Source: Nocardioides coralli (GTDB lineage Bacteria > Actinomycetota > Actinomycetes > Propionibacteriales > Nocardioidaceae). Taken from it: 64,000 bases of DNA. The notes beneath the pieces were generated by a model. The model did no database searches and had not been told where the DNA came from. It saw only the letters and a program-made list of their open reading frames with translations. This document shows, in pieces, positions 18,334 to 26,361 of this stretch. The position numbers were made by a program, and so were the translations under genes. The stretch covers positions 1,054,001 through 1,118,000 of the forward strand of contig NZ_CP082273.1 of the NCBI RefSeq assembly GCF_019880385.1, read 5' to 3'. Position 1 is the first letter of the stretch; every line of letters starts with the position of its first letter.

Positions 18334-18819
18334 GTGGCGCTCGACGACACCGACCTCGCGCACCTGCGCCGGTGCGTCGCGCTGGCCCGTGAGGCCCTCG
18401 ACGACGGCGACGAGCCCTTCGGGTCGGTCCTGGTCGACGCCGCCGGCGAGGTCCGGTTCGAGGACCGCAACCGGGTCAAGGGCGGCGACCACACCCGCCA
18501 CCCCGAGCTCGCGATCGCCCGGTGGTCCGCCGCCCACCTCGCTCCCGCCGAGCGCGCGGCGGCGACCGTCTACACCTCGGGCGAGCACTGCCCGATGTGC
18601 GCGGCGGCCCACGGCTGGGTGGGCCTCGGTCGCGTCGTCTATGCCGTGTCGGCCGCACGGCTCAGCGCCTGGCGCGAGGAGTGGGGGCTGCCACCCGGGG
18701 CGGTCCGGCCGCTGCCGATCGGCGAGGTGGCGCCCGGTGTGCCCGTCGACGGACCCGCGGCCGAGCTGGAGGCCGAGATGCGGGAGCTCCACCACCGCAG
18801 CGTGGCGACCGGGCCGTGA
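18334..18819 (+). CDS. Nucleoside/nucleobase deaminase (CDA superfamily)
   Basis: 161 aa zinc deaminase. Zinc ligands and catalytic Glu appear as HPE in HTRHPELAIARW (about residue 52) and CPMC in GEHCPMCAAAHGW (about 86-89). The HPE form, in place of HAE, occurs in guanine-deaminase-like members. It may deaminate cytosine, guanine or a related ring before oxidation. It starts right after hyuB and overlaps the NmrA-like gene (GTGA). Confidence 0.85.
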   Translation: MALDDTDLAHLRRCVALAREALDDGDEPFGSVLVDAAGEVRFEDRNRVKGGDHTRHPELAIARWSAAHLAPAERAAATVYTSGEHCPMCAAAHGWVGLGRVVYAVSAARLSAWREEWGLPPGAVRPLPIGEVAPGVPVDGPAAELEAEMRELHHRSVATGP

Positions 18820-19613
18820 CCACCACGGTCGCCGTGGTCGGGGGCTCCGGCAAGACCGGCCGGGTGGTCCGTGCGGCGCTCACGCACCGCGGGGCCGCGT
18901 CGTTCCCCACCGGCCGCGACGACTGGGACGCCCTCGCCCGCGCGCTGGCACCGGCCGACCGGCTCTACCTGGTGGCGCCCAACCTGCACCCCGACGAGCC
19001 GGCGTACGTCGCCGCGGTGCTCGAGGCGGCGCACGCGGCCGGGATCGAGCGGGTGGTCTACCACTCGGTCGCCGCTCCGCACGCACCCGCGATGCCCCAC
19101 CACCTCGCCAAGGCCGAGGCGGAGGACCTGGTCCGCCGGTCGGGGCTGGGCTGGACGGTGCTGCAGCCGGGTGCCTACGTGCAGAACCTGCCGCTGGACG
19201 GCAGCCCGGTCCGCGTCCCCTACCGGGCCGACGTGCCGTTCGGCTTCGCACACCTCCCCGACGTCGGGGAGGCCGCCGCTGCGGTCCTGCTGGGGGAGGG
19301 GCACGAGGGCGCGACCTACGAGCTCGCCTCCTTCCGGGCCAGCGTGGCGGAGGTCGCGGGGGTGGTGGGCGCCCCGGTCGAGGTGCTGACCCCCGAGGCG
19401 TGGGCCGCCGGCGAGGGAGCCGGGCTGGACGCACGTCGTCGCACGTGGCTGCTCGCGATGTTCGCCTACTACGACCAGCACGGCCTGCCGGTCGGGACCG
19501 GGCCGATTTCGCTGCTGCTGGGCGGGCCGCCGACCCCGCTGCGGGCAGCGTGCTCCTTGAAGGGCGACCCGGCGCGACGCACGATGGACAGAGGCCCGGA
19601 ACCGACGAGGTGA
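18816..19613 (+). CDS. NmrA-like NAD(P)-binding protein
   Basis: 265 aa atypical short-chain reductase. N-terminal VAVVGGSGKTGRVV is an NAD(P)-binding Rossmann loop; YHSVAAPHAP and GWTVLQPGAYVQNL match the NmrA/SDR-a5 pattern. Activity unknown. It sits between the deaminase (4-nt overlap) and the hemerythrin-like gene. Confidence 0.8.
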   Translation: MTTTVAVVGGSGKTGRVVRAALTHRGAASFPTGRDDWDALARALAPADRLYLVAPNLHPDEPAYVAAVLEAAHAAGIERVVYHSVAAPHAPAMPHHLAKAEAEDLVRRSGLGWTVLQPGAYVQNLPLDGSPVRVPYRADVPFGFAHLPDVGEAAAAVLLGEGHEGATYELASFRASVAEVAGVVGAPVEVLTPEAWAAGEGAGLDARRRTWLLAMFAYYDQHGLPVGTGPISLLLGGPPTPLRAACSLKGDPARRTMDRGPEPTR

Positions 19614-19618
19614 GGCCC

Positions 19619-20293
19619 ATGCCCACGGCCGACCCGCTGCAGCGCAGCATCCAGCACACCCACGACGATCTCGCGGGCCGCCTCGAGCGGGCGAGCGCCG
19701 GTGTCGCCACGCTCGAGGAGCCGCGCAAGGACTACGAGGAGATCGACACCTTCCTCGCGACCGCGAGCCGCCACCTCGGCGCCGTCGACGCGGTCCTGCT
19801 CCCCCTGGCCCACCAGGAGCTGGAGGACGCCCACCGGGCCACCCACGACTACCTGGACGCCGCCCGCCACCTCGAGGTGGTGCTGGCCCACGTGAAGGCC
19901 CGTGCCTATGGATCGGTCTACGAGACCGGGTTCCGCTGGGACGAGGTGTGGGGCGACGTCCGGGCAGCGCTGGCCGATCACCGGGAGCAGGAGCTCGAGC
20001 TCGCGCGGCGGCTGGGCCTGGTCCTCGACCACGCCGAGCTCGACGCCGTGGCCGCGCAGCTGCACCACGCCGAGCCGTCGGCGCCGACGCGGCCGCATCC
20101 GTACGTCCCGCACACCGGGTTCCCGGGGCTGGTCGCGCGCAAGGTGATGCACGCTGCCGACCTGTTCTGGGACGCGGTGGAGGGCCGCATGGTGCCCACG
20201 CCCGCTCGCCCGCGGCGACGCGACCCCGGTCTGGTGGCCCAGTACTTCCTGGCGGACCCCCGCTTCGACCCGGAGGAGCAGCCCAAGGGCTGA
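19619..20293 (+). CDS. Hemerythrin-like HHE-domain protein
   Basis: 224 aa, ATG at 19619 after GAGGTGAGG. It is alpha-helical with spaced His/Glu: QHTHDDLAGRLE, SRHLGAVDAVLLPLAHQELE, THDYLDAARHLE and DHREQELELARRLG, suggesting a di-iron HHE four-helix bundle. The C-terminus is a basic unstructured tail. Role unknown; O2, NO or redox sensing is possible. A weaker family match than its neighbours. Confidence 0.65.
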   Translation: MPTADPLQRSIQHTHDDLAGRLERASAGVATLEEPRKDYEEIDTFLATASRHLGAVDAVLLPLAHQELEDAHRATHDYLDAARHLEVVLAHVKARAYGSVYETGFRWDEVWGDVRAALADHREQELELARRLGLVLDHAELDAVAAQLHHAEPSAPTRPHPYVPHTGFPGLVARKVMHAADLFWDAVEGRMVPTPARPRRRDPGLVAQYFLADPRFDPEEQPKG

Positions 20294-20376
20294 GCACGAC
20301 GGCCTTGGCAACACCTGCCAGCGGACGTCGGTGCGCTTGGAAGGAGTTGCTGTCGTCGCCCGGGGGCGGCACTCAC

Positions 20377-20382
20377 TAGGTT
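20377..20382 (+). promoter_or_regulatory. Leaderless-type -10 box (TAGGTT) of carbamate kinase
   Basis: TAGGTT ends 6 nt before ATG 20389, so transcription probably starts at the start codon. It marks a separate promoter for the kinase and ring-opening hydrolase pair. Confidence 0.5.
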
Positions 20383-20388
20383 CGAGCC

Positions 20389-21321
20389 ATGAGGGTGCTG
20401 CTGGCACTGGGCGGCAACGCCATGGCCAACGACGAGGGTCGCGTCCGCGTCGAGGACCAGCAGGCCGCCGCGGCGGTCGCGATGCGGGCCGTCGCCGAGC
20501 TGATCGCCGCCGGCGCTGACGTGGTGCTGACCCACGGCAACGGCCCGCAGGTGGGCAACCTGCTGGTCAAGAACGAGATCGCCGCGGCCGTGGTGCCACC
20601 CGTCCCGCTCGACTGGTGCGGGGTGCAGACCCAGGCCACCCTCGGGTTCACCCTGATGAACGCGCTCGACAACGAGCTCTCCGGCCGGGGCATCGAGCGC
20701 CCGACGGCCACCGTGGTGACCCGGACCCGGGTCGCGGCCGACGACGCCGGGCTGAGCGCCCCCACCAAGCCGATCGGTCGCTACCTCCCCGAGGACGAGG
20801 CCCGGCCCCTGATGGAGCACGGGCAGGTCTGGGAGGACCGCGGCGAGCGCGGCTGGCGCCGGGTGGTCGCCTCCCCGGAGCCCCTGGAGATCCTCGACGC
20901 CGGCGCCATCCGCTGCCTCGTCGACGCGCGGTACGTCGTGGTCGCCGCCGGCGGTGGCGGCGTCCCCGTCGTGCGCGAGGACGGTGGGCTGCGGGGTGTC
21001 GAGGCGGTCATCGACAAGGACCTCGCCGCCGCCCTGCTCGCGGCGACCGTGGACGCCGAGGTGCTCGTCATCGCCACCGACGTGCCGCACGCCGTGCTCC
21101 GCTTCGGTCAGCCCGACGCCGAGGAGCTCGGCCGGGTGAGTGTGTCGGCGATGCGCGACCACCTGCGGGAGGGTCACTTCGGCAGCGGCTCGATGGGCCC
21201 CAAGGTGGAGGCCGCCTGCCGCTTCGTGGAGCAGGGCGGGCGCCACGCCGCCATCACCCGTCTCGACCGGATCCTCGACGCGGTCGAGGGCCGCGCCGGG
21301 ACCCTCGTCGTCCCCGACTGA
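20389..21321 (+). CDS. arcC: Carbamate kinase
   Basis: 310 aa, full length. Amino-acid-kinase fold that makes ATP from carbamoyl phosphate, or the reverse. Visible motifs are [27 protein letters not shown] (about 45-62), [11 protein letters not shown] and a C-terminal [15 protein letters not shown]. No carbamoyltransferase is seen in the window, so its carbamoyl phosphate source is unclear. It is followed after 25 bp by the barbiturase-family gene. Confidence 0.93.
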   Translation: MRVLLALGGNAMANDEGRVRVEDQQAAAAVAMRAVAELIAAGADVVLTHGNGPQVGNLLVKNEIAAAVVPPVPLDWCGVQTQATLGFTLMNALDNELSGRGIERPTATVVTRTRVAADDAGLSAPTKPIGRYLPEDEARPLMEHGQVWEDRGERGWRRVVASPEPLEILDAGAIRCLVDARYVVVAAGGGGVPVVREDGGLRGVEAVIDKDLAAALLAATVDAEVLVIATDVPHAVLRFGQPDAEELGRVSVSAMRDHLREGHFGSGSMGPKVEAACRFVEQGGRHAAITRLDRILDAVEGRAGTLVVPD

Positions 21322-21346
21322 ACGCCCAACCGAGAGGAAAGCACCC

Positions 21347-22453
21347 ATGCCCAGCGCCATCGAAGTCCGCAAGGTCCCCATCCACTCGGTCGCGGACGCC
21401 TCCGAGCTGACGCGGCTCATCGAGGACGGGGTGATGGCCGCGGACCGCGTCATCGCGATCATCGGCAAGACCGAGGGGAACGGTGGGGTCAACGACTACA
21501 CCCGGATCATCGCCGACCGCGCGTTCCGCGAGGCCCTCGTCGAGCAGGGCGCCGACCCCGAGGCGGTCGCGGAGATCCCGATCGTGTGGTCGGGCGGCAC
21601 CGACGGCGTGATCAGCCCCCACGCGACGATCTTCGCGACGACCGACGTGGCCGACGACGACCCCTCCAAGCAGGAGATGCGGCTGACGGCGGGCTTCGCC
21701 ATGAGCGAGCAGCTGCTGCCCGAGGACATCGGCCGGACCGCGATGGTGAGCAAGGTCGCCGACGCGGTCAGGGTGGCGATGGAGCGGGCCGGGATCGACG
21801 ACCCGGCCGACGTCCACTACGTCCAGACCAAGACCCCGCTGCTGACCATCCACACCATCCGCGACGCCAAGAGCCGCGGCAAGACGGTCTGGACCGAGCA
21901 CACGCACGAGTCGATGGACCTCTCCAACGGCTGCACGGCGCTCGGCATCGCCGTCGCCCTCGGCGAGATCGACATGCCCCGCGACGAGGACGTCATGCAC
22001 GACCGGTCGCTCTACTCCGCGGTGGCGTCGTGCTCCTCGGGCGTCGAGCTCGACCGCGCGCAGGTGGTCGTGGTCGGCAACGCCACCGGCGTGGGCGGTC
22101 GCTACCGGATCGGGCACGCGGTGATGGAGGACGCGCTGGACCAGGACGGCATCTGGGCCGCGATCCGCGACGCGGGCCTCGAGCTGCCCGAGCGGCCCCA
22201 CACCTCCGACCTCGACGGCCGGCTGGTCAACGTGTTCCTGAAGTGCGAGGCCTCCCAGGACGGGGAGGTGCGCGGACGTCGCAACGCGATGCTCGACGAC
22301 TCCGACGTCCACTGGCACCGCCAGATCAAGGCGTGCGTCGGCGGGGTCACCGCGGCGGTCACGGGTGACCCGGCGGTGTTCGTGTCGGTGTCGGCGGCCC
22401 ACCAGGGGCCCGAGGGTGGCGGCCCGGTGGCTGCCATCGTCGACGTGGGCTGA
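21347..22453 (+). CDS. Ring-opening amidohydrolase (barbiturase / cyanuric acid hydrolase family)
   Basis: 368 aa, ATG at 21347 after GAGAGGAAAG. The family has three repeated domains, each giving Lys and Ser active-site residues: [13 protein letters not shown] with [24 protein letters not shown] with [12 protein letters not shown]; and [18 protein letters not shown] with [15 protein letters not shown]. Known members open barbiturate (to ureidomalonate) or cyanuric acid (to carboxybiuret). With a Mo-hydroxylase, nucleobase permease and amidase in the same island, barbiturase is the favoured guess. This is a narrow enzyme family with few characterised members. Confidence 0.9.
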   Translation: MPSAIEVRKVPIHSVADASELTRLIEDGVMAADRVIAIIGKTEGNGGVNDYTRIIADRAFREALVEQGADPEAVAEIPIVWSGGTDGVISPHATIFATTDVADDDPSKQEMRLTAGFAMSEQLLPEDIGRTAMVSKVADAVRVAMERAGIDDPADVHYVQTKTPLLTIHTIRDAKSRGKTVWTEHTHESMDLSNGCTALGIAVALGEIDMPRDEDVMHDRSLYSAVASCSSGVELDRAQVVVVGNATGVGGRYRIGHAVMEDALDQDGIWAAIRDAGLELPERPHTSDLDGRLVNVFLKCEASQDGEVRGRRNAMLDDSDVHWHRQIKACVGGVTAAVTGDPAVFVSVSAAHQGPEGGGPVAAIVDVG

Positions 22454-22463
22454 GCGCCGGGGC

Positions 22464-23003
22464 TCAGGCGACCTCGCGCCCGGCGAAGGCCGCCAGCCGT
22501 TCGTAGGGGTCGGCGTCGGCGGGAGCCTGCTGCTCGGCGGCGAAGGCCTGGCCCCGGTTGTCCGGTGTCAGGACCCGCGACATGTAGGCGTAGCCCCGCT
22601 CTGCCACCTCGGGATCGAGCCGGTCGGTCCGGCGACCGAGGGCCTTGGCGAGGTCGTAGCCGTGGAGCGCGAACTCGGCGGTCTGCCAGTCCACCGCCTC
22701 GGGCGAGGCGTCCTCGCCCTCTTGGTGCCAGTGGTGGATGAGGTCGTCGGCCGACTCCCGGAAGGTCTCCGCCCAGCCGTGCTCGGGCGGGGCCGGGTTG
22801 GTCGAGAAGTCGGGCTCACCGCCCTCGGCCATCTCGAGGAAGCGGCGCGGACCGGCCAGCACGTGGGCCACCAGCTGGCCCACCGCCCAGCCCGAGCAGG
22901 GGGTCGGTCGCCCGAGCTGGTCCTCGTGGACCGCGGCGATGAGGTCGCCCATCTGGTCGAGGGCACGGTTGAGCATGATCACGGAGTCGGTGGCCTCGGA
23001 CAT
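22464..23003 (-). CDS. TIGR03086-like DinB/mycothiol-dependent isomerase-fold protein
   Basis: 179 aa, ATG at 23003 with GGGAGA upstream. N-terminal four-helix domain with PTPCSGWAVGQLVAHVLAGP (metal His near residue 47) and a later HGYDLAKALGR, as in maleylpyruvate-isomerase-N/TIGR03086 proteins. A metal-dependent thiol (mycothiol) transfer role is typical of the fold, but the substrate is unknown. Convergent with the ring-opening hydrolase, 10-bp gap. Confidence 0.78.
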   Translation of the reverse strand: MSEATDSVIMLNRALDQMGDLIAAVHEDQLGRPTPCSGWAVGQLVAHVLAGPRRFLEMAEGGEPDFSTNPAPPEHGWAETFRESADDLIHHWHQEGEDASPEAVDWQTAEFALHGYDLAKALGRRTDRLDPEVAERGYAYMSRVLTPDNRGQAFAAEQQAPADADPYERLAAFAGREVA

Positions 23004-23112
23004 CTCTCGTCTCCCTTCGCGGTCCCTGCGCTGTCACTTGCCGGCCAACGTACCCGCGCCGCATGTCGCCCACCACCCGGCCGGTGTCGGTGCCCCATGA
23101 TGGGGTGAGGCC

Positions 23113-26100
23113 ATGACGACGTACCGCCTGGTCGCCGACCGCGCGACCGCGACGACGCCGGTGCTCGACGAGCACCAGCAGGCCGTCGTCGACCACGCCG
23201 GCGGGCCGCTCCTCGTCCTCGCCGGGCCCGGCACCGGCAAGACCACCACGCTCGTCGAGGCCATCGCGCGCCGCATCGAGGACGGCGCCGACCCCGCGTC
23301 GGTGCTGGCCCTCACCTTCTCCCGCAAGGCCGCCGAGCAGCTGCGCGACCGCGTGATCGCGCGCGTCGGTCGCACCGTCTCCTCCACGCTGGGAGCGACG
23401 TTCCACTCCTTCGCCTACGGCCTGATCCGCCAGTGGTCGCCGCCGGAGCTCTACGACGGGCCGCTGCGGCTGCTGTCGGCCCCCGAGCAGGACGTCGTGC
23501 TCCAGCAGATCCTCACGCGGGAGGCGGAGTCGATCGTCTGGCCCGAGTCGATCCGTGGCGCGATCGGGACCCGCGGCTTCGCCGGCGAGGTGGCGCAGGT
23601 GCTCGCGCGAGCCCAGGAGAAGGGGCTCGGCTCCGAGGCGTTGCGGCGGCTCGGTGAGGAGGAGCAGGTCCCGGAGTTCGTCGCGGCGGCGGCCTTCATG
23701 GAGCAGTACGACGCGGTGGCGGCCAGCCAGAACCACCTCGACTACCCCAGCCTCATCGCCACCGCGGTGCGCATGCTCCAGGACCCCGAGCAGCCGGTCC
23801 GCGACGCGCTGCGGGCCCAGCTGCGCCACGTGTTCGTCGACGAGTACCAGGACACCGACCCCGCCCAGGTGGCGCTGCTGCGCGCCCTGGCGGGCGACGG
23901 TCGCGACCTCACCGTCGTGGGCGACCCCCACCAGGCCATCTACGCCTTCCGCGGCGCCGAGGTCCGCGGGATCCTCGAGTTCCCCGACCGGTTCCGGACC
24001 GTGGCCGGCGAGCCGGCGCCCACCGTGGTGCTCGGCACGACCCGCCGGTTCGGGCCGCGCATCCTGCGGGCCGCCCGGGGCGTGTCGGCACGGTTGCCGC
24101 TCCCGGGCGCGGTGCCCGCCAGCGCCCTCAACCGTTTCCTCGAGCCGGTCTCGGAGGTGTCCGAACCCGGCGAGGTCGACCTGCTGACCTTCGACACCGA
24201 CCGCGCGGAGGCCGAGCACCTCGCCGACCTGCTGCGCCGCGCCCACCTCGAGGACGGCGTGCCGTGGTCCGACATGGCCGTGCTGGTGCGCTCCGGGCGT
24301 GCGACCATCCCCGGCCTGCGGCGGGCCCTGGTCGCCGCCGGCGTGCCGGTCGACGTCGCCGCCGACGACACGCCGCTCGTGCGCGAACCGGCGGTGCAAC
24401 CACTGCTCGCGGCGCTCGCGCTGGTCGTCGACGCCGAGGTGGCGGACCCGGCGGACCCCTCCTTCGTCGGGCCGCAGCGGGTCTCCGAGCTGCTCGCCAC
24501 CCCGCTGGCGGGCATGGACGCCACCGACGTCCGGTCGGTGGCCCGACGGCTGCGGGCGCGCGACCGTGAGCGGGCCACCGCGGAGGGCCGGCCTCCTCGG
24601 AGGTCGCCCGACCTGCTCCGCGACGCGGTGCTCGACCCCCGGGTGCTGGCCGCGGTCACCGACCCGACGCCGGGGGAGCGCAAGGCGCTGGCGATCGCCG
24701 AGCTGCTCGCCGGGGCCCGCGAGCTCCGTGCCGCGGGAGCCACGGTCGAGGAGCTGCTGTGGCACCTGTGGGCCGGCACCACGTGGCCCCAGCGGCTGCG
24801 CGACACGACCGAGAGGGGTGGGCTGGCCGCCCGGCTCGCCCACCGCGACCTCGATGCCGTCGTGGCCCTCTTCGACGCGGCCGTCCGGGCCGAGGAGCAG
24901 CGGGAGCACACCTCGGCCGGAGCGTTCCTGGACACCCTGCGCGCCCAGCAGATCCCGGGCGACACCCTCGCCGAGACCGGTGTGCGGGACCACGCGGTGC
25001 GGCTGCTGACCGCACACCGGGCCAAGGGCCTCGAGTGGCCCCTCGTGGTCGTGGCCCACGTCCAGGAGGACGCCTGGCCAGACCTGCGCCGACGCGCGAC
25101 CCTGCTGCGCGCCGACCGGATCGGTGTCTCGGGGCTGGTGCCTCCCACCACCGCCCGCGAGCTCCTGGCCGACGAGCGACGCCTGTTCTACGTCGCCGTC
25201 ACCCGCGCCACCCGCCGCCTCGTGGTGACGGCGGTGCGCTCGACCGACGACGAGGGCGAGCAGCCCTCGCGCTTCCTCGAGGAGCTCTTCCCCGACGAGC
25301 CCGGGCGCCGGATCAGCCACGTGCCGGGACGACCTCGGCGGCCGCTCTCGCTGCCCGGCCTGGTCGCCGAGCTGCGACGTACGGTCGCCGACCCCGACCA
25401 GCCCGAACCGCTGCGTCGGGCGGCCGCACTCCGGCTGGCGCGGCTCACCGCTGCCCACCGCGCAGGCGAGGTGCGCGTGCCGTGGGCCGACCCGGCCTCC
25501 TGGTGGGGCACCCGCGCCTGGAGCGTCGGCGACGAGCCGTTGCGACCCCTCGACCAGCCGGTGGTGATCTCGGCCAGCACCCTGACCAGCGTCGACCAGT
25601 GCCCGGCCAAGTGGTTCCTGGAGCGCGAGGGCGGGGGCGAGCGGCCCGCTGGTCAGGCGCAGGGCTTCGGCAACGTCGTGCACGCGCTGGCCGACCGCAT
25701 CGGTCGCGGCGAGGTCGAGCTCGCCGGCCGTACCTCCGAGTCGGTCGTCGAGGAGCTGATGGCCCAGGTCGACACGGTGTGGTCCCAGATCCCGTTCCGC
25801 ACGCCGTGGTCGGCGGAGTCGGAGCGGAGCAAGGTCCGCGAGGCGCTGGTGGGGTTCCTGTCCCGACACCGCAGCGCCGAGGCGCGCGAGCTGGTCGGCA
25901 CCGAGCAGCCGCTCCGGGCAGAGGTCGAGCTCGCCGACGGCCAGCGGGTGCTCCTCCACGGCTACGCCGACCGGATCGAGCTCGACACCGAGGGCCGGGT
26001 GGTGGTCGTGGACCTCAAGACCGGCAAGACCGCGCCGACCAAGGAGGAGCTGCGCGTCCACCCCCAGCTCGGCCTCTACCAGCTCGCGGTCGAGCACGGC

Positions 26101-26361
26101 GCGGTGCCCGGCCACGACGTGCCGGGTGGTGCCGAGCTGTGGCACCTGCGGCAGCAGCTCGCGACCTCGGGGATGCGCGTGCAGCAGCAGGCGCCCCAGG
26201 TGCCCGACGAGGACGGGGTGCGCCCCATCGAGCGGCAGCTGAGCGAGGCCGTCGGCCGGCTGCGCGACGAGGAGTTCCCCGCCCGCCCGGGCCCCCAGTG
26301 CAGCTACTGCGCGTTCGAGCGGTTCTGCCCTGCCCAGACCTCCGGCACGGTGCTGTCGTGA
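23113..26361 (+). CDS. AdnA-like ATP-dependent helicase-nuclease
   Basis: 1082 aa. UvrD/Rep-type superfamily 1 motor with Walker A GPGTGKTTTLVEAIARRI (about 36-53), motif II FVDEYQDTDPAQ and motif VI YVAVTRATRRL. The C-terminal RecB-family nuclease has YADRIE, VVVDLKTGK and QLGLYQLA plus an Fe-S cysteine set (CPAKWF early, CSYCAFERFC at the end). With the next gene it forms the actinobacterial AdnAB-type machine that resects DNA double-strand breaks. Motor motifs look intact here. Overlaps the next gene by 4 nt. Confidence 0.88.
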   Translation: MTTYRLVADRATATTPVLDEHQQAVVDHAGGPLLVLAGPGTGKTTTLVEAIARRIEDGADPASVLALTFSRKAAEQLRDRVIARVGRTVSSTLGATFHSFAYGLIRQWSPPELYDGPLRLLSAPEQDVVLQQILTREAESIVWPESIRGAIGTRGFAGEVAQVLARAQEKGLGSEALRRLGEEEQVPEFVAAAAFMEQYDAVAASQNHLDYPSLIATAVRMLQDPEQPVRDALRAQLRHVFVDEYQDTDPAQVALLRALAGDGRDLTVVGDPHQAIYAFRGAEVRGILEFPDRFRTVAGEPAPTVVLGTTRRFGPRILRAARGVSARLPLPGAVPASALNRFLEPVSEVSEPGEVDLLTFDTDRAEAEHLADLLRRAHLEDGVPWSDMAVLVRSGRATIPGLRRALVAAGVPVDVAADDTPLVREPAVQPLLAALALVVDAEVADPADPSFVGPQRVSELLATPLAGMDATDVRSVARRLRARDRERATAEGRPPRRSPDLLRDAVLDPRVLAAVTDPTPGERKALAIAELLAGARELRAAGATVEELLWHLWAGTTWPQRLRDTTERGGLAARLAHRDLDAVVALFDAAVRAEEQREHTSAGAFLDTLRAQQIPGDTLAETGVRDHAVRLLTAHRAKGLEWPLVVVAHVQEDAWPDLRRRATLLRADRIGVSGLVPPTTARELLADERRLFYVAVTRATRRLVVTAVRSTDDEGEQPSRFLEELFPDEPGRRISHVPGRPRRPLSLPGLVAELRRTVADPDQPEPLRRAAALRLARLTAAHRAGEVRVPWADPASWWGTRAWSVGDEPLRPLDQPVVISASTLTSVDQCPAKWFLEREGGGERPAGQAQGFGNVVHALADRIGRGEVELAGRTSESVVEELMAQVDTVWSQIPFRTPWSAESERSKVREALVGFLSRHRSAEARELVGTEQPLRAEVELADGQRVLLHGYADRIELDTEGRVVVVDLKTGKTAPTKEELRVHPQLGLYQLAVEHGAVPGHDVPGGAELWHLRQQLATSGMRVQQQAPQVPDEDGVRPIERQLSEAVGRLRDEEFPARPGPQCSYCAFERFCPAQTSGTVLS

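Noticed and set aside
22816..26145. 1109-codon open frame antisense to the AdnA-like helicase
   Set aside because: Long antisense frames are expected in high-GC DNA; its composition is His/Arg/Gly-rich without any domain, and the sense strand codes a clear helicase-nuclease.
24759..26357. Extended N-terminus of the AdnB-like gene
   Set aside because: The open frame before 26358 is a shadow of the upstream helicase; homology begins at GTG 26358, overlapping the previous stop.
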